From positions 5,999-69,998 of the forward strand of contig CBFHWU010000009.1 of NCBI GenBank assembly GCA_965659665.1: a DNA stretch of 64,000 bases, given 5' to 3'. The notes beneath the pieces were generated by a model. That model saw only the letters and a list, made by a program, of their open reading frames with translations. It ran no database searches and was not told where the DNA came from. The position numbers were made by a program, and so were the translations under genes. Numbering within the stretch: position 1 is the stretch's first letter; the number at the start of each line of letters is the position of its first letter. Below are positions 54,205-62,653 of this stretch, piece after piece. This DNA comes from CBFHWU01 sp965659665. Its GTDB lineage: Bacteria > Bacteroidota > Bacteroidia > Flavobacteriales > Flavobacteriaceae.

Positions 54205-56685
54205 TTATTTTTCTTTTTTCCCAAACAGCCCTTTAAGCATGTTTTTTCCTTTATCGAGAAGTCCTTGTTGTTGTTGTTTTACAAGTTGATTCATCAAGCT
54301 TTTAGTAGCTCCTTTAAAATCGGTGGTTAGCGAGGGGGAGGTAAAACTTCCGGTCAAATTTCCTTTTACAGGAAAGGTGTCGGTGGATTGAGCATCGGTA
54401 GTTGCAAGTAGCCCTGATACTTCTTTCCCAAAATATTTTAATGGAACATCAAATTCAAGATCATAGTTCATAGATTGATCAAATTGATGATTACCCGAAA
54501 CGGAGATATCAATATCATTATAGTTTAGATCAAAAGGATGTACGATCACTTTACCATTTTCAAATGATAGCTTCACTTCGGTATCCTCCAGGCGGTTATT
54601 TTTTATGTTTAAAAAATCAGTTTGTTGGTTTAAAGCTTTGAGCATGGGGGCTTTTTGTGGGTCCAATACTGCATTGATAAACCCAGCTGACAAATCTCCA
54701 GAAAGTGTTTTCAGATTGGGAGTAAGTGATTGGTTAAGAAGCCCTTGAAGTTGAATATCTGCATTAACTTTTCCATTTAAGGCATTTGAAATAGGGGCAA
54801 TAGCTTTCAAGAAGGAAAAATTCGAAAAAGAGGAAGCTATATCTAGGGAGTTTAATTTTAGATTAGTATTGAATTTGGGAGTGGAGCCCTTAGTATTTAC
54901 AAAACCCTGCATTAGAATTTTGCCTTCAAAAATATCCATTTTTAAATTTTTTAAGGTGGCTTGTTGATCTTTGATAAGTAAATTACCTGAGAGGTTTTTT
55001 AAGGTTAAGGTGGAATATTTTACTGTGGAAGCATACGCCTTGATGGAGCAGTCTAAAAAAGAAGGAATTTTTAGATCGATCACTTCGGAGGTAGTCTCTT
55101 TGTGGGGAGTGCTTTTTGATGTAGTCATAAAATCGGCTACCTCCAAGCGATCGGATTGAAGTTCAAAATGGCCTTTCAGCTCCTCTTTTTGAAACAAAAA
55201 CCCATAAAAATTTTCAAGAATTCCGTTTATTTCCATATCAGAATTTCCTGTTTTTGCTTTCATTTCAATCAATCGTATTTCGTCGGAATCAAATTGTAGA
55301 TAAGCCGATTGCATCTCAAAAGGATGAACCATTTCTTGACTGTCGTAATAGAAATCAGAAATTGATACAGTACCCGAATTTTTGAAGTTTTGGTAGTTTT
55401 TTTCGGTAGCTGAATGAAGGTCAAAAGTAGTGGATATGTTGGCGTTTAAAATTCCTTGGATTGGATCACTCAACTGCATTGGATAAGCTACGGAAATAGA
55501 TTCAAGATTAATAATCCCATTTAATTTGGAAGAAATAATTGGGTTGTCGTTAATATTCTTCACTTTGGCTGTGATGTTAAACAAGTCTTTATCGATTAAA
55601 CATGAAAATTGATGAACTTCAATTAATGTATCTTCTAAATTTCCAGTGCTGTTGTTGACTTGAGCATCTATGGTTATTTTTTCGATTCTTTTTGGGAGAT
55701 CTGGGTATTGCAATGTTCCATTAGATGAACTGATGTGGATGTCGAAACTAGGAATCACCGTTTCGGCTACTTTTCCTTGAATAGCCCCCACTAATGAAAA
55801 ATTCCCTGATGTTGTCACGTCCTTCAGCTCTTTTGAGTAGGCTGGTGGAACAAGCTTAAGGGCATTTTCAAATGATGTTTGTGTCGTTTTAAACTGCAAA
55901 TCAACATCTTGGTAATTATCAAAAAGTTGTACAAACCCTTCAAATTCCAGGGGAAGATCATTGATTTTAAATTCATTTTTTTGGAACGAGTATTTTTGAT
56001 GTGCAAGGTCTATTTCAAAAATTGCATCAAGAGCTACACGGGAGTGCTCAAGGTAAGTGATTCCTTGATGCTCAAAAAATAAGTCGGCATGGGTTTGCGT
56101 ATCTAGATGCATGATTTGTGACGAAAAATTTCCTGATCCGTCGTGATTGAGATTTGACAGCTCCACTTTGAGATCGGTATCTTTGTTGTGATACGATAGC
56201 GAAGCATTGTGAAGCCCGTAATAATGAAGTTTAAAACCAATATTGGAGGGGATACTATCTTTTTGGGTATCTTTTGGTGTTGCTTGTTTGGCTGCGATGT
56301 CCATATTAGAAACTCCTTGATGCTCAACGATAGAGAGCTTTATATTATCCAAAACAACGGCGTCAATGTGTATTGGATGATTTTTTGACCTTAAAATACT
56401 TAAAATCCCGGTGTTAAAATAAACAGATGTAGATGAAAAAAGGGTATCTCCCTCAAAGGGGGCTTTGTTGATAATGGTAAGCCCTTTAACCCTTATTCTT
56501 GCTTTTGGAAAATTTTTTATAAAACTCAACTCTACATGATCAAATTCAACATGTGCATAAATATTTTGGTGGATCACATCCAAGAGTTGTGCCTTGATCT
56601 TATCCTTAAAAATATAAGGTAAAGTTAGAAGGACTAAAAACAAGATAAAGAATGGGAGAACAATACGTTTAATTATTTTTTTCAT
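54205..56685 (-). CDS. AsmA-family protein
   Basis: 826 residues. One N-terminal transmembrane helix (RIVLPFFILFLVLLTLPYIF) anchors a long periplasmic chain of repeated beta-strands, with the AsmA opening DHVELSFIKNFPKARIRVKG near 48-67 and an AsmA_2-like C-terminal region (LSGDLSAGFINAVLDPQKAP, PFDLNYNDIDISVSGNHQFD). It ends in a KxLFGKKEK tail. AsmA-like proteins bridge the periplasm and are implicated in phospholipid transport to the outer membrane. Single-gene unit. Confidence 0.88.
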   Translation of the reverse strand: MKKIIKRIVLPFFILFLVLLTLPYIFKDKIKAQLLDVIHQNIYAHVEFDHVELSFIKNFPKARIRVKGLTIINKAPFEGDTLFSSTSVYFNTGILSILRSKNHPIHIDAVVLDNIKLSIVEHQGVSNMDIAAKQATPKDTQKDSIPSNIGFKLHYYGLHNASLSYHNKDTDLKVELSNLNHDGSGNFSSQIMHLDTQTHADLFFEHQGITYLEHSRVALDAIFEIDLAHQKYSFQKNEFKINDLPLEFEGFVQLFDNYQDVDLQFKTTQTSFENALKLVPPAYSKELKDVTTSGNFSLVGAIQGKVAETVIPSFDIHISSSNGTLQYPDLPKRIEKITIDAQVNNSTGNLEDTLIEVHQFSCLIDKDLFNITAKVKNINDNPIISSKLNGIINLESISVAYPMQLSDPIQGILNANISTTFDLHSATEKNYQNFKNSGTVSISDFYYDSQEMVHPFEMQSAYLQFDSDEIRLIEMKAKTGNSDMEINGILENFYGFLFQKEELKGHFELQSDRLEVADFMTTSKSTPHKETTSEVIDLKIPSFLDCSIKAYASTVKYSTLTLKNLSGNLLIKDQQATLKNLKMDIFEGKILMQGFVNTKGSTPKFNTNLKLNSLDIASSFSNFSFLKAIAPISNALNGKVNADIQLQGLLNQSLTPNLKTLSGDLSAGFINAVLDPQKAPMLKALNQQTDFLNIKNNRLEDTEVKLSFENGKVIVHPFDLNYNDIDISVSGNHQFDQSMNYDLEFDVPLKYFGKEVSGLLATTDAQSTDTFPVKGNLTGSFTSPSLTTDFKGATKSLMNQLVKQQQQGLLDKGKNMLKGLFGKKEK

Positions 56686-57045
56686 TTGAGACTAGCTGAG
56701 CGTTTATTGTCCTATCATACGTTTTAAAACTGTGGAATAGCCAATGGTTGTTCGAATCCTGTGTGTGGGATGAAGTAAAAAAAAGGCTGTAGGTTATCGT
56801 AATGGGCATAATAAAACAGCACTAAATTAAACAAAAAAAGCAAACCAAAATGACAAATATTATTGTTGTGTTGTAAGATATTATTATCACTTCTAAACGA
56901 CTGCGCTTTATTGGGGTGATTTTTCTTTTTTTGGTAGATTTTTTTTTAAATTTAACTTCCCAATTTTAATTAATCTACTTTCATCTTCGCATTTGCTATG
57001 ATGGTTCAGTTTTTTTTTAGAGGAGGGCCGGAAGCGCATTTTAGG
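56686..57045. other. 360-base gap upstream of the CRISPR locus
   Basis: AT-rich DNA between the AsmA-like gene start and the tracrRNA terminator. A 7-bp inverted repeat GTAGATT (56934-56940) and AATCTAC (56972-56978) is the only structure noted. No coding frame or tRNA is supported. A GTTCGAATCC stretch at 56750-56759 resembles a tRNA T-loop but does not sit in a foldable tRNA. Confidence 0.5.
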
Positions 57046-57077
57046 AAAAAAAAAACCTCCCAGTTAAAGTCGAGAGG
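57046..57077 (-). terminator. Intrinsic terminator of the tracrRNA
   Basis: Stem CCTCTC (57077-57072) with GGGAGG (57061-57056), one G-U pair, 10-base loop, then ten T on the minus strand (57055-57046). Confidence 0.85.
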
Positions 57078-57128
57078 CCAACTTAAATGTTTTCACAACG
57101 GAATAATCCTTATTGTGAATTGCTTTCA
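57046..57128 (-). ncRNA. tracrRNA of the type II-C CRISPR-Cas9 system
   Basis: The plus strand at 57113-57130 is TTGTGAATTGCTTTCAAA, an 18-base exact match to the 5-prime half of the repeat in crRNA sense, so the minus-strand transcript is the anti-repeat. In order the RNA carries GAAAGCAATTCACAA (anti-repeat), AAGGATTATTCC (a short nexus hairpin common in Bacteroidota tracrRNAs), GTTGTGAAAACATTTAAG, and a terminator CCTCTC/GGGAGG (57077-57056) followed by ten T. A TATATTTG -7 element at 57140-57133 predicts a start near 57125-57129, giving about 80 nt. It lies just upstream of and divergent from cas9. Confidence 0.88.
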
Positions 57129-57132
57129 AAAT

Positions 57133-57140
57133 CAAATATA
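57133..57140 (-). promoter_or_regulatory. -7 element of the tracrRNA promoter
   Basis: TATATTTG on the minus strand is an exact TAnnTTTG match placed 4-8 bases before the start of the anti-repeat. No TTG occurs at the ideal distance upstream inside cas9. On the plus strand a separate TTGTGA-N18-TATAAT arrangement (57113-57142) may drive cas9. Confidence 0.6.
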
Positions 57141-57151
57141 ATAAAAATTTA

Positions 57152-60100
57152 ATGATGAAACGAATTTTAGGACTGGATTTAGGAACAAATTCAATTGGAT
57201 GGGCATTGGTTAACGAAGCAGAAAACAAACAAGAACAATCAGAAATTGTGAAATTAGGAGTTAGGGTAAATCCTTTAACTACTGATGAGCAAACAGATTT
57301 TGAAAAAGGAAAACCTCTTTCTGTAAATGCTGACAGGACTTTAAAACGTGGTGCCAGAAGAAATCTACAACGTTTTAAACTCCGTAGAATGAATTTGATA
57401 AAAATTCTAAAAAAACACCAAATCATATCTGATAAAACTCTGTTAACCGAAATAGGTAAAAATACGACACATCAAACCTTGAGGTTAAGAGCAAAAGCAG
57501 CAGTTGAACCAATTGAACTGGAAGATTTTGCAAAAGTGTTGTTGGTCATCAACAAAAAAAGAGGTTATAGAAGCAGCAGAAAAGCCGTAAACGAAGAAGA
57601 AGGAATGGCAATTGATGGAATGGCTGTTGCTAAAGAACTTTATGAAAATAATATATCGCCAGGGCAATATGTTTATGATATTCTAAAAACTGAAAAAAAA
57701 TATGTCCCTGATTTTTATCGTTCCGATTTAGTAGCCGAGTTTGATAAAATATGGAATCATCAGAAAAAGTTCTATCCTAATATTTTGCAGGATAAACTTT
57801 ACAAAGAACTGCAAGGTAAAAATAAAGGGGCGACATGGGCTATTTGCCAAAAACCATTTGGAATTGAAGGGATAAAATTAGAAGGAAAAACGACCGAACA
57901 AAAATTGAAAAAATACGAGTTGCGAACCCTCGCACTTCAAGAGAAAATAAATTTGGAATATTTGGCTATTGTTTTACAAGAAATTAATAATGACCTCAAT
58001 AAGTCAAGTGATTATTTGGGAGCTATTAGTGACAGAAGTAAAGAATTGTACTTTAATAAGCTTACCGTTGGGCAATATTTGCATCAACAAATTCAGGAAA
58101 ATCATCACAAATCACTCAAAAATCAGGTCTTTTATCGTCAGGATTATTTAGATGAGTTTGAAACAATTTGGGAAACTCAAGCCAAGTATCACGCTGTTTT
58201 AAAAGCTAATTTAAAGGCAGAAATAAGAGATGTCATAATTTTTTTTCAACGGAAGTTAAAGTCTCAAAAGCATTTGATTTCAAACTGTCAGTTTGAAAAA
58301 TTTCATAAAGCAATTCCTAAATCATCCCCGTTATTTCAGGAATTTAAAACTTGGCAAAATATAAATAGCCTAAGGTTTAAACGCTTAAATGGAAAAAGTA
58401 ACGATTTGTTTCAACAAAATATTGAAACAAATTACATTTTAGATGAAGAAGCAAAAAAACTACTGTTTGAGACATTAAACTTGAGAGGTGATTTAAAAGC
58501 CAATGAAATTCTTAAACTTTTAGCACTAAATCCCAAAGAATGGAAATGTAACTTTGAAAAAATTGAAGGCAACCGCACCAATCAGGCACTTTATGCAATT
58601 TATCAGAAAATAGCCATAGACGAAGGGTATGGTTTCGATTGGGCTAAAAAATCTTCAGAAGAAATAAAGCAAGAATTAAACGCTGTTTTTACTGAAATTG
58701 GCATCAAGCCTTCCATTTTAGATTTTGATGCAAATAAAGAAGGTACATCTTTCGACAAACAAGATAGTTATCAACTTTGGCATTTACTACACTCAGCTGA
58801 AGATGATGAAAAAATAGCTGAATCAGATAAATTTATTTACGGAAATTCAAACGTAAAACTAAAAAAGAAACTACATATCAAATATGGTTTTCAGCCTGAG
58901 TACACCAAATGGCTGGCTAACATCAAATTGCAACAAGACTATGGTAGCTTGTCATCTCGTGCCATTCGTAAAATTATGCCGCATTTGCATGATGGCAATG
59001 TGTTTTCTAAAGCCTGTACTTTGGCAGGTTATAATCATTCTAACGCATTAACGAAAGAAGAAAAAGAAAGCAAGAATTATAAAAATGCGTTAGAGTTGCT
59101 TCCGAAAAACAGCTTGCGAAATCCTGTAGTTGAAAAAATTTTAAATCAAATGGTTAATTTGATTAATCTGGTTATTGAAACCCATGGCAAGCCCGATGAA
59201 GTAAGAATTGAATTGGCGAGAGAATTAAAGAAATCTGCATCAGAACGAAAAGACAGCTATTCCTTTATCACCAAAAGAACCAAAGAAAACGATGATATAA
59301 GAAAACTGATTACTAAAGAATTTGGCATTCCAAACCCAACGAAAAACGATGTGGTTAGATACAGATTGTACGAAGAATTAAAGCCTTTAGGATATAAAAC
59401 GGTTTTTACAAACAAGTATATTGAAAAGGAAAAACTCTTCTCAAAAGAGATCGATATTGAACATATCATCCCAAAAGCCATGTTGTTTGACGATTCCTTT
59501 TCCAACAAAACACTTGCTTACAAAAAAATAAATCTGCAAAAGCGAGATAGAACCGCATTGGATTTTATAGAAAATGATTTTAATAGTGATCTGAAGAACT
59601 ACAAAAACAGTGTGGAATCGCTATATGATAAAGGCAAAGGAACTATTGGTAAAGGCAAGTACAAAAAACTACTTATGAGTAAAAAAGATTTACCAGATGA
59701 CTTTATAGAACGCGATTTGCGTAACTCACAATACATAGCCATAAAGGCAAAGTCGATGCTTTCCGAAGTGTTTAAGGAAGTGGTTTCAACCACAGGAAGT
59801 ATTACGGACAAGCTTCGTGAAGATTGGGGATTAATCAATGTCATGAAAGAGTTAAACCTACCAAAATACGAAGCACTTGGGTTAACCGAAACTGAAGTAC
59901 GAAAAGGCAATAAAAAGGTAGAGGTTATAAAAGATTGGACAAAGCGAAACGATCACCGTCATCACGCAATGGACGCTTTGACAGTGGCGTTTACCTCTCA
60001 TAACCACATTCAGTATATCAATAATCTGAATGCCCGAAGGGATAAAAACCATAAAAAATACAATACTATTATTGCTATAGAAGATTTAATCACCCATAAA

Positions 60101-61291
60101 AACGGAAATGGTAAAAGAATGTATAAACCTCCGGTAGATAATTTCCGTTCAGATGCCAAAAAACATATAGAGACTATTTTAGTGTCTTTCAAGGCAAAAA
60201 ACAAAGTGGTCACAAAAAATATTAACAAAACCAAACGAAAAGGAAAAGAGCAATATCATACTACATCACAATTAACACCAAGAGGTCAATTGCACAAAGA
60301 AACGGTTTATGGAAAATCGAAAAAACCCATGGACAAAACAACAAAAATCAATAAGCGTATTTCTTTAGAGCAAATCAATACTATCATTCATCCTCAAATT
60401 AAACAGTGTGTGCTAAATCATATAACTAAATACGACAACAATACCAGTATAGCTTTTGATGCCAAGACCCTGAAAAAAGACCCTTTAATTTATAAAGATG
60501 AACCATTAAAGGAAATACATTGTTTTGAAGAAATTTATACCATTAGGAAAAAAATAACCCCCGATTTAAAGATTGATAAGGTCATTGACAATGGGATTAA
60601 AACCATTCTTAAAAAACGACTTATTGCGAATGAGAACAATGCAAAAGAAGCCTTTTCAAATCTTGATAAAAATCCTATTTGGTTAAATGAGGAAAAAGGC
60701 ATTTCTATAAAACGTGTCACTATTTCGGGTGTTAGTAATGTAGAGGCTTTACACGAAAAACGAGACCATCTGGGGAATTTGATTTTAGACGAAAAAAATC
60801 AACCCGTTCAAAGCGATTTTGTAAGTACGGGAAACAACCACCACGTGGCCATTTATAAAGATGAACAAGGCAAATTACATGAAAATATAGTGTCTTTTTA
60901 CGAAGCTGTACAACGAGTGAATTCAGGTTTTTCGGTTATAGATAAAACCTATAACCGTCATTTGGGTTGGCAATTTATATTTACAATGAAACAGAATGAA
61001 TTGTTTGTATTTCCACCTGAAGATCTAAACCTTTCTGAAATGGATATATTAGATGAAAATAATGCTTGTTTAATTAGTAAACATCTGTTTAGAGTTCAGA
61101 AGATAGCTAAAAAGAACTATTTATTTACACATCATTTAGAAACTAGAGCAACGAGCAATGATGATTTGAAAAAGTTAAAAATACTATCAGGAAAGAAATA
61201 CCATCTTATTCAAACTCCTGAAAAGTTAAATGGTATTTTTAAAGTAAGAGCCAATCATTTAGGAAGGATTGTTCAAGTAGGTGAATATTAA
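57152..61291 (+). CDS. cas9: CRISPR-associated endonuclease Cas9, type II-C
   Basis: 1379 residues; RNA-guided nuclease that cuts both strands of DNA matching a spacer. RuvC-I ILGLDLGTNSIGWAL with D9; arginine-rich bridge helix LKRGARRNLQRFKLRRMN near 64-81; RuvC-II VRIELARE with E687; HNH domain DIEHIIPKA with H771 and N794, the same 23-residue spacing as H840/N863 of SpCas9; RuvC-III HHAMDA with H938 and D941. All catalytic residues are intact. The size fits the longer Bacteroidota II-C group, and the absence of csn2 and cas4 supports subtype II-C. The ATG is doubled; either could be used. The coding sequence is AT-rich, unlike cas1 and cas2. Confidence 0.97.
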   Translation: MMKRILGLDLGTNSIGWALVNEAENKQEQSEIVKLGVRVNPLTTDEQTDFEKGKPLSVNADRTLKRGARRNLQRFKLRRMNLIKILKKHQIISDKTLLTEIGKNTTHQTLRLRAKAAVEPIELEDFAKVLLVINKKRGYRSSRKAVNEEEGMAIDGMAVAKELYENNISPGQYVYDILKTEKKYVPDFYRSDLVAEFDKIWNHQKKFYPNILQDKLYKELQGKNKGATWAICQKPFGIEGIKLEGKTTEQKLKKYELRTLALQEKINLEYLAIVLQEINNDLNKSSDYLGAISDRSKELYFNKLTVGQYLHQQIQENHHKSLKNQVFYRQDYLDEFETIWETQAKYHAVLKANLKAEIRDVIIFFQRKLKSQKHLISNCQFEKFHKAIPKSSPLFQEFKTWQNINSLRFKRLNGKSNDLFQQNIETNYILDEEAKKLLFETLNLRGDLKANEILKLLALNPKEWKCNFEKIEGNRTNQALYAIYQKIAIDEGYGFDWAKKSSEEIKQELNAVFTEIGIKPSILDFDANKEGTSFDKQDSYQLWHLLHSAEDDEKIAESDKFIYGNSNVKLKKKLHIKYGFQPEYTKWLANIKLQQDYGSLSSRAIRKIMPHLHDGNVFSKACTLAGYNHSNALTKEEKESKNYKNALELLPKNSLRNPVVEKILNQMVNLINLVIETHGKPDEVRIELARELKKSASERKDSYSFITKRTKENDDIRKLITKEFGIPNPTKNDVVRYRLYEELKPLGYKTVFTNKYIEKEKLFSKEIDIEHIIPKAMLFDDSFSNKTLAYKKINLQKRDRTALDFIENDFNSDLKNYKNSVESLYDKGKGTIGKGKYKKLLMSKKDLPDDFIERDLRNSQYIAIKAKSMLSEVFKEVVSTTGSITDKLREDWGLINVMKELNLPKYEALGLTETEVRKGNKKVEVIKDWTKRNDHRHHAMDALTVAFTSHNHIQYINNLNARRDKNHKKYNTIIAIEDLITHKNGNGKRMYKPPVDNFRSDAKKHIETILVSFKAKNKVVTKNINKTKRKGKEQYHTTSQLTPRGQLHKETVYGKSKKPMDKTTKINKRISLEQINTIIHPQIKQCVLNHITKYDNNTSIAFDAKTLKKDPLIYKDEPLKEIHCFEEIYTIRKKITPDLKIDKVIDNGIKTILKKRLIANENNAKEAFSNLDKNPIWLNEEKGISIKRVTISGVSNVEALHEKRDHLGNLILDEKNQPVQSDFVSTGNNHHVAIYKDEQGKLHENIVSFYEAVQRVNSGFSVIDKTYNRHLGWQFIFTMKQNELFVFPPEDLNLSEMDILDENNACLISKHLFRVQKIAKKNYLFTHHLETRATSNDDLKKLKILSGKKYHLIQTPEKLNGIFKVRANHLGRIVQVGEY

Positions 61292-61294
61292 ATT

Positions 61295-62197
61295 ATGATC
61301 AAGCGTACTCTTTTTTTTGGCAACCCGGCCTACCTAAGTACCCAAAACGAGCAGTTGGTGGTCAATTTTCCAGAGGAAAACAAAAAAGAAGCGACCCTCC
61401 CCATCGAAGATTTGGGCTATGTGGTGTTGGAACACCCTCAAATTACCCTTACCCACGGATTACTTACAAAACTCTTGCAGAACAAAACAGCTGTTATCAC
61501 CTGCGACCAGCAGCATTTGCCCAATGGATTATTGCAATCGCTGGTGGGTCATTCCGAACAAACCGAACGGATGCGCTATCAACTCCAGGCAAGTGTGCCC
61601 CTCAAAAAACAGTTGTGGCAACAAACCATCATCGCCAAAATTGAAAATCAAGCCCAACATCTGGTACAAGAAGGCAAAAATGCATTAAAGCTTATGCGCT
61701 GGGCCAAACAGGTCAAAAGTGGAGATCCCGACAATCGAGAAGCCCTCGCGGCCGCCTTTTATTTTCAACAGTTGTTTAAGATCGAAGGATTTAGCCGAAA
61801 CCAAAAAGGCATTCCCCCCAATAACCTGCTGAACTATGGCTATGCCATTTTACGCGCCGTCACCGCCAGGGCATTATGCGCCAGTGGACTGCTGCCCTCC
61901 GTTGGTATTTTTCATCACAACAAATACAATGCTTTTTGCCTGGCCGATGATCTTATGGAACCTTACCGTCCTTTTGTAGATGCGGTGGTCAATGATCTGG
62001 TCAAAACGAGTTCTTCCGTACAAGAACTTAATCCCCCGCTCAAAGCAGCCCTTTTAAAGATTCCTGCAGTAGATGTGCTAATGGAGGGCAAACAAAGCCC
62101 TTTGATGAACGCCATGAGCCGAACGACCAATAGCCTGTTCGAATGTTTTACAGGAACAAGCCGACGACTATTGTATCCGGTTTTTAATCGAAAATAA
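61295..62197 (+). CDS. cas1: CRISPR-associated integrase Cas1, type II
   Basis: 300 residues; with Cas2 it inserts new spacers. Metal-binding residues E149 (GDPDNREALAA), H207 (GIFHHNKYNAF) and E222 (LADDLMEPYRP) are all present in the spacing usual for type II Cas1. It starts 3 bases after cas9 and its stop abuts the cas2 ATG. The gene is visibly richer in GC than cas9. Confidence 0.96.
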   Translation: MIKRTLFFGNPAYLSTQNEQLVVNFPEENKKEATLPIEDLGYVVLEHPQITLTHGLLTKLLQNKTAVITCDQQHLPNGLLQSLVGHSEQTERMRYQLQASVPLKKQLWQQTIIAKIENQAQHLVQEGKNALKLMRWAKQVKSGDPDNREALAAAFYFQQLFKIEGFSRNQKGIPPNNLLNYGYAILRAVTARALCASGLLPSVGIFHHNKYNAFCLADDLMEPYRPFVDAVVNDLVKTSSSVQELNPPLKAALLKIPAVDVLMEGKQSPLMNAMSRTTNSLFECFTGTSRRLLYPVFNRK

Positions 62198-62545
62198 ATG
62201 ACCCCAAGTCGTTTTAGCCGACTGAATCAATACCGCTGTATGTGGATACTTGTATTTTTTGATTTGCCCACCGATACACGTATCGATCGAAGGCGTGCAA
62301 CCTTATTTCGAAAACAATTGTTAGACGATGGGTTTGGAATGTTTCAATTTAGTATCTATATGCGGTTTTGTGCCAGCCGCGAAAATGCGGCCGTACATAT
62401 CAAGCGTACCAAAATAAACCTGCCCAAAAAAGGTAAAGTAGGGATCATGCAAATCACCGACAAGCAATTTGGAATGATGGAAGTTTTTCACGGTCAAAAG
62501 GAAGCAGAAAAAGAACCTCCTAGTCAACAACTGGAACTTTTTTAA
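62198..62545 (+). CDS. cas2: CRISPR-associated protein Cas2, type II
   Basis: 115 residues with a ferredoxin-like fold: ILVFFDLPTDTRIDRRRATLF at 17-37 includes the conserved D22, then FGMFQFSIYMRFC. Cas2 is the structural bridge of the spacer-integration complex. The ATG follows the cas1 stop directly. A terminator and the array follow. Confidence 0.95.
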   Translation: MTPSRFSRLNQYRCMWILVFFDLPTDTRIDRRRATLFRKQLLDDGFGMFQFSIYMRFCASRENAAVHIKRTKINLPKKGKVGIMQITDKQFGMMEVFHGQKEAEKEPPSQQLELF

Positions 62546-62556
62546 TAAAAGAATAG

Positions 62557-62596
62557 GTGTTTAAATTAAAGCCATATCATTTAAGCACGTTTTTTT
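62557..62596 (+). terminator. Intrinsic terminator of the cas9-cas1-cas2 operon
   Basis: GTGTTTAAAT (62557-62566) pairs with ATTTAAGCAC (62579-62588) over 10 bp with one G-U pair, a 12-base loop, then G and seven T at 62590-62596. It begins 12 bases after the cas2 stop and would end rightward transcription before the array. Confidence 0.75.
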
Positions 62597-62614
62597 ATAT
62601 CCTGCTACACGACA

Positions 62615-62653
62615 TAAAAAACAGGATACCAACTTATTACAGCAAGTATCCTG
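62615..62653 (-). terminator. Intrinsic terminator for leftward CRISPR array transcripts
   Basis: On the minus strand CAGGATAC (62653-62646) pairs with GTATCCTG (62629-62622) through a 16-base loop and is followed at once by six T (62621-62616). The first four bases of the stem are the 3-prime end of the outermost repeat, so the terminator is built onto the array. It marks the leader-distal end if the array is read from right to left. A third TATCCTG at 62598 could pair instead with 62622-62628. Confidence 0.75.

Noticed and set aside
56745..56775. GTTCGAATCC resembling a tRNA T-loop
   Set aside because: The flanking bases do not form a T-stem, and no anticodon or acceptor arms can be placed upstream.
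57064..57426. Open frame antisense to the cas9 start and tracrRNA
   Set aside because: It runs through the anti-repeat and terminator hairpin and opposes a strongly supported gene.
62598..62628. TATCCTG/CAGGATA hairpin as a terminator of the cas operon
   Set aside because: No T-run follows on the plus strand; the stem at 62557-62588 with seven T is the better candidate.
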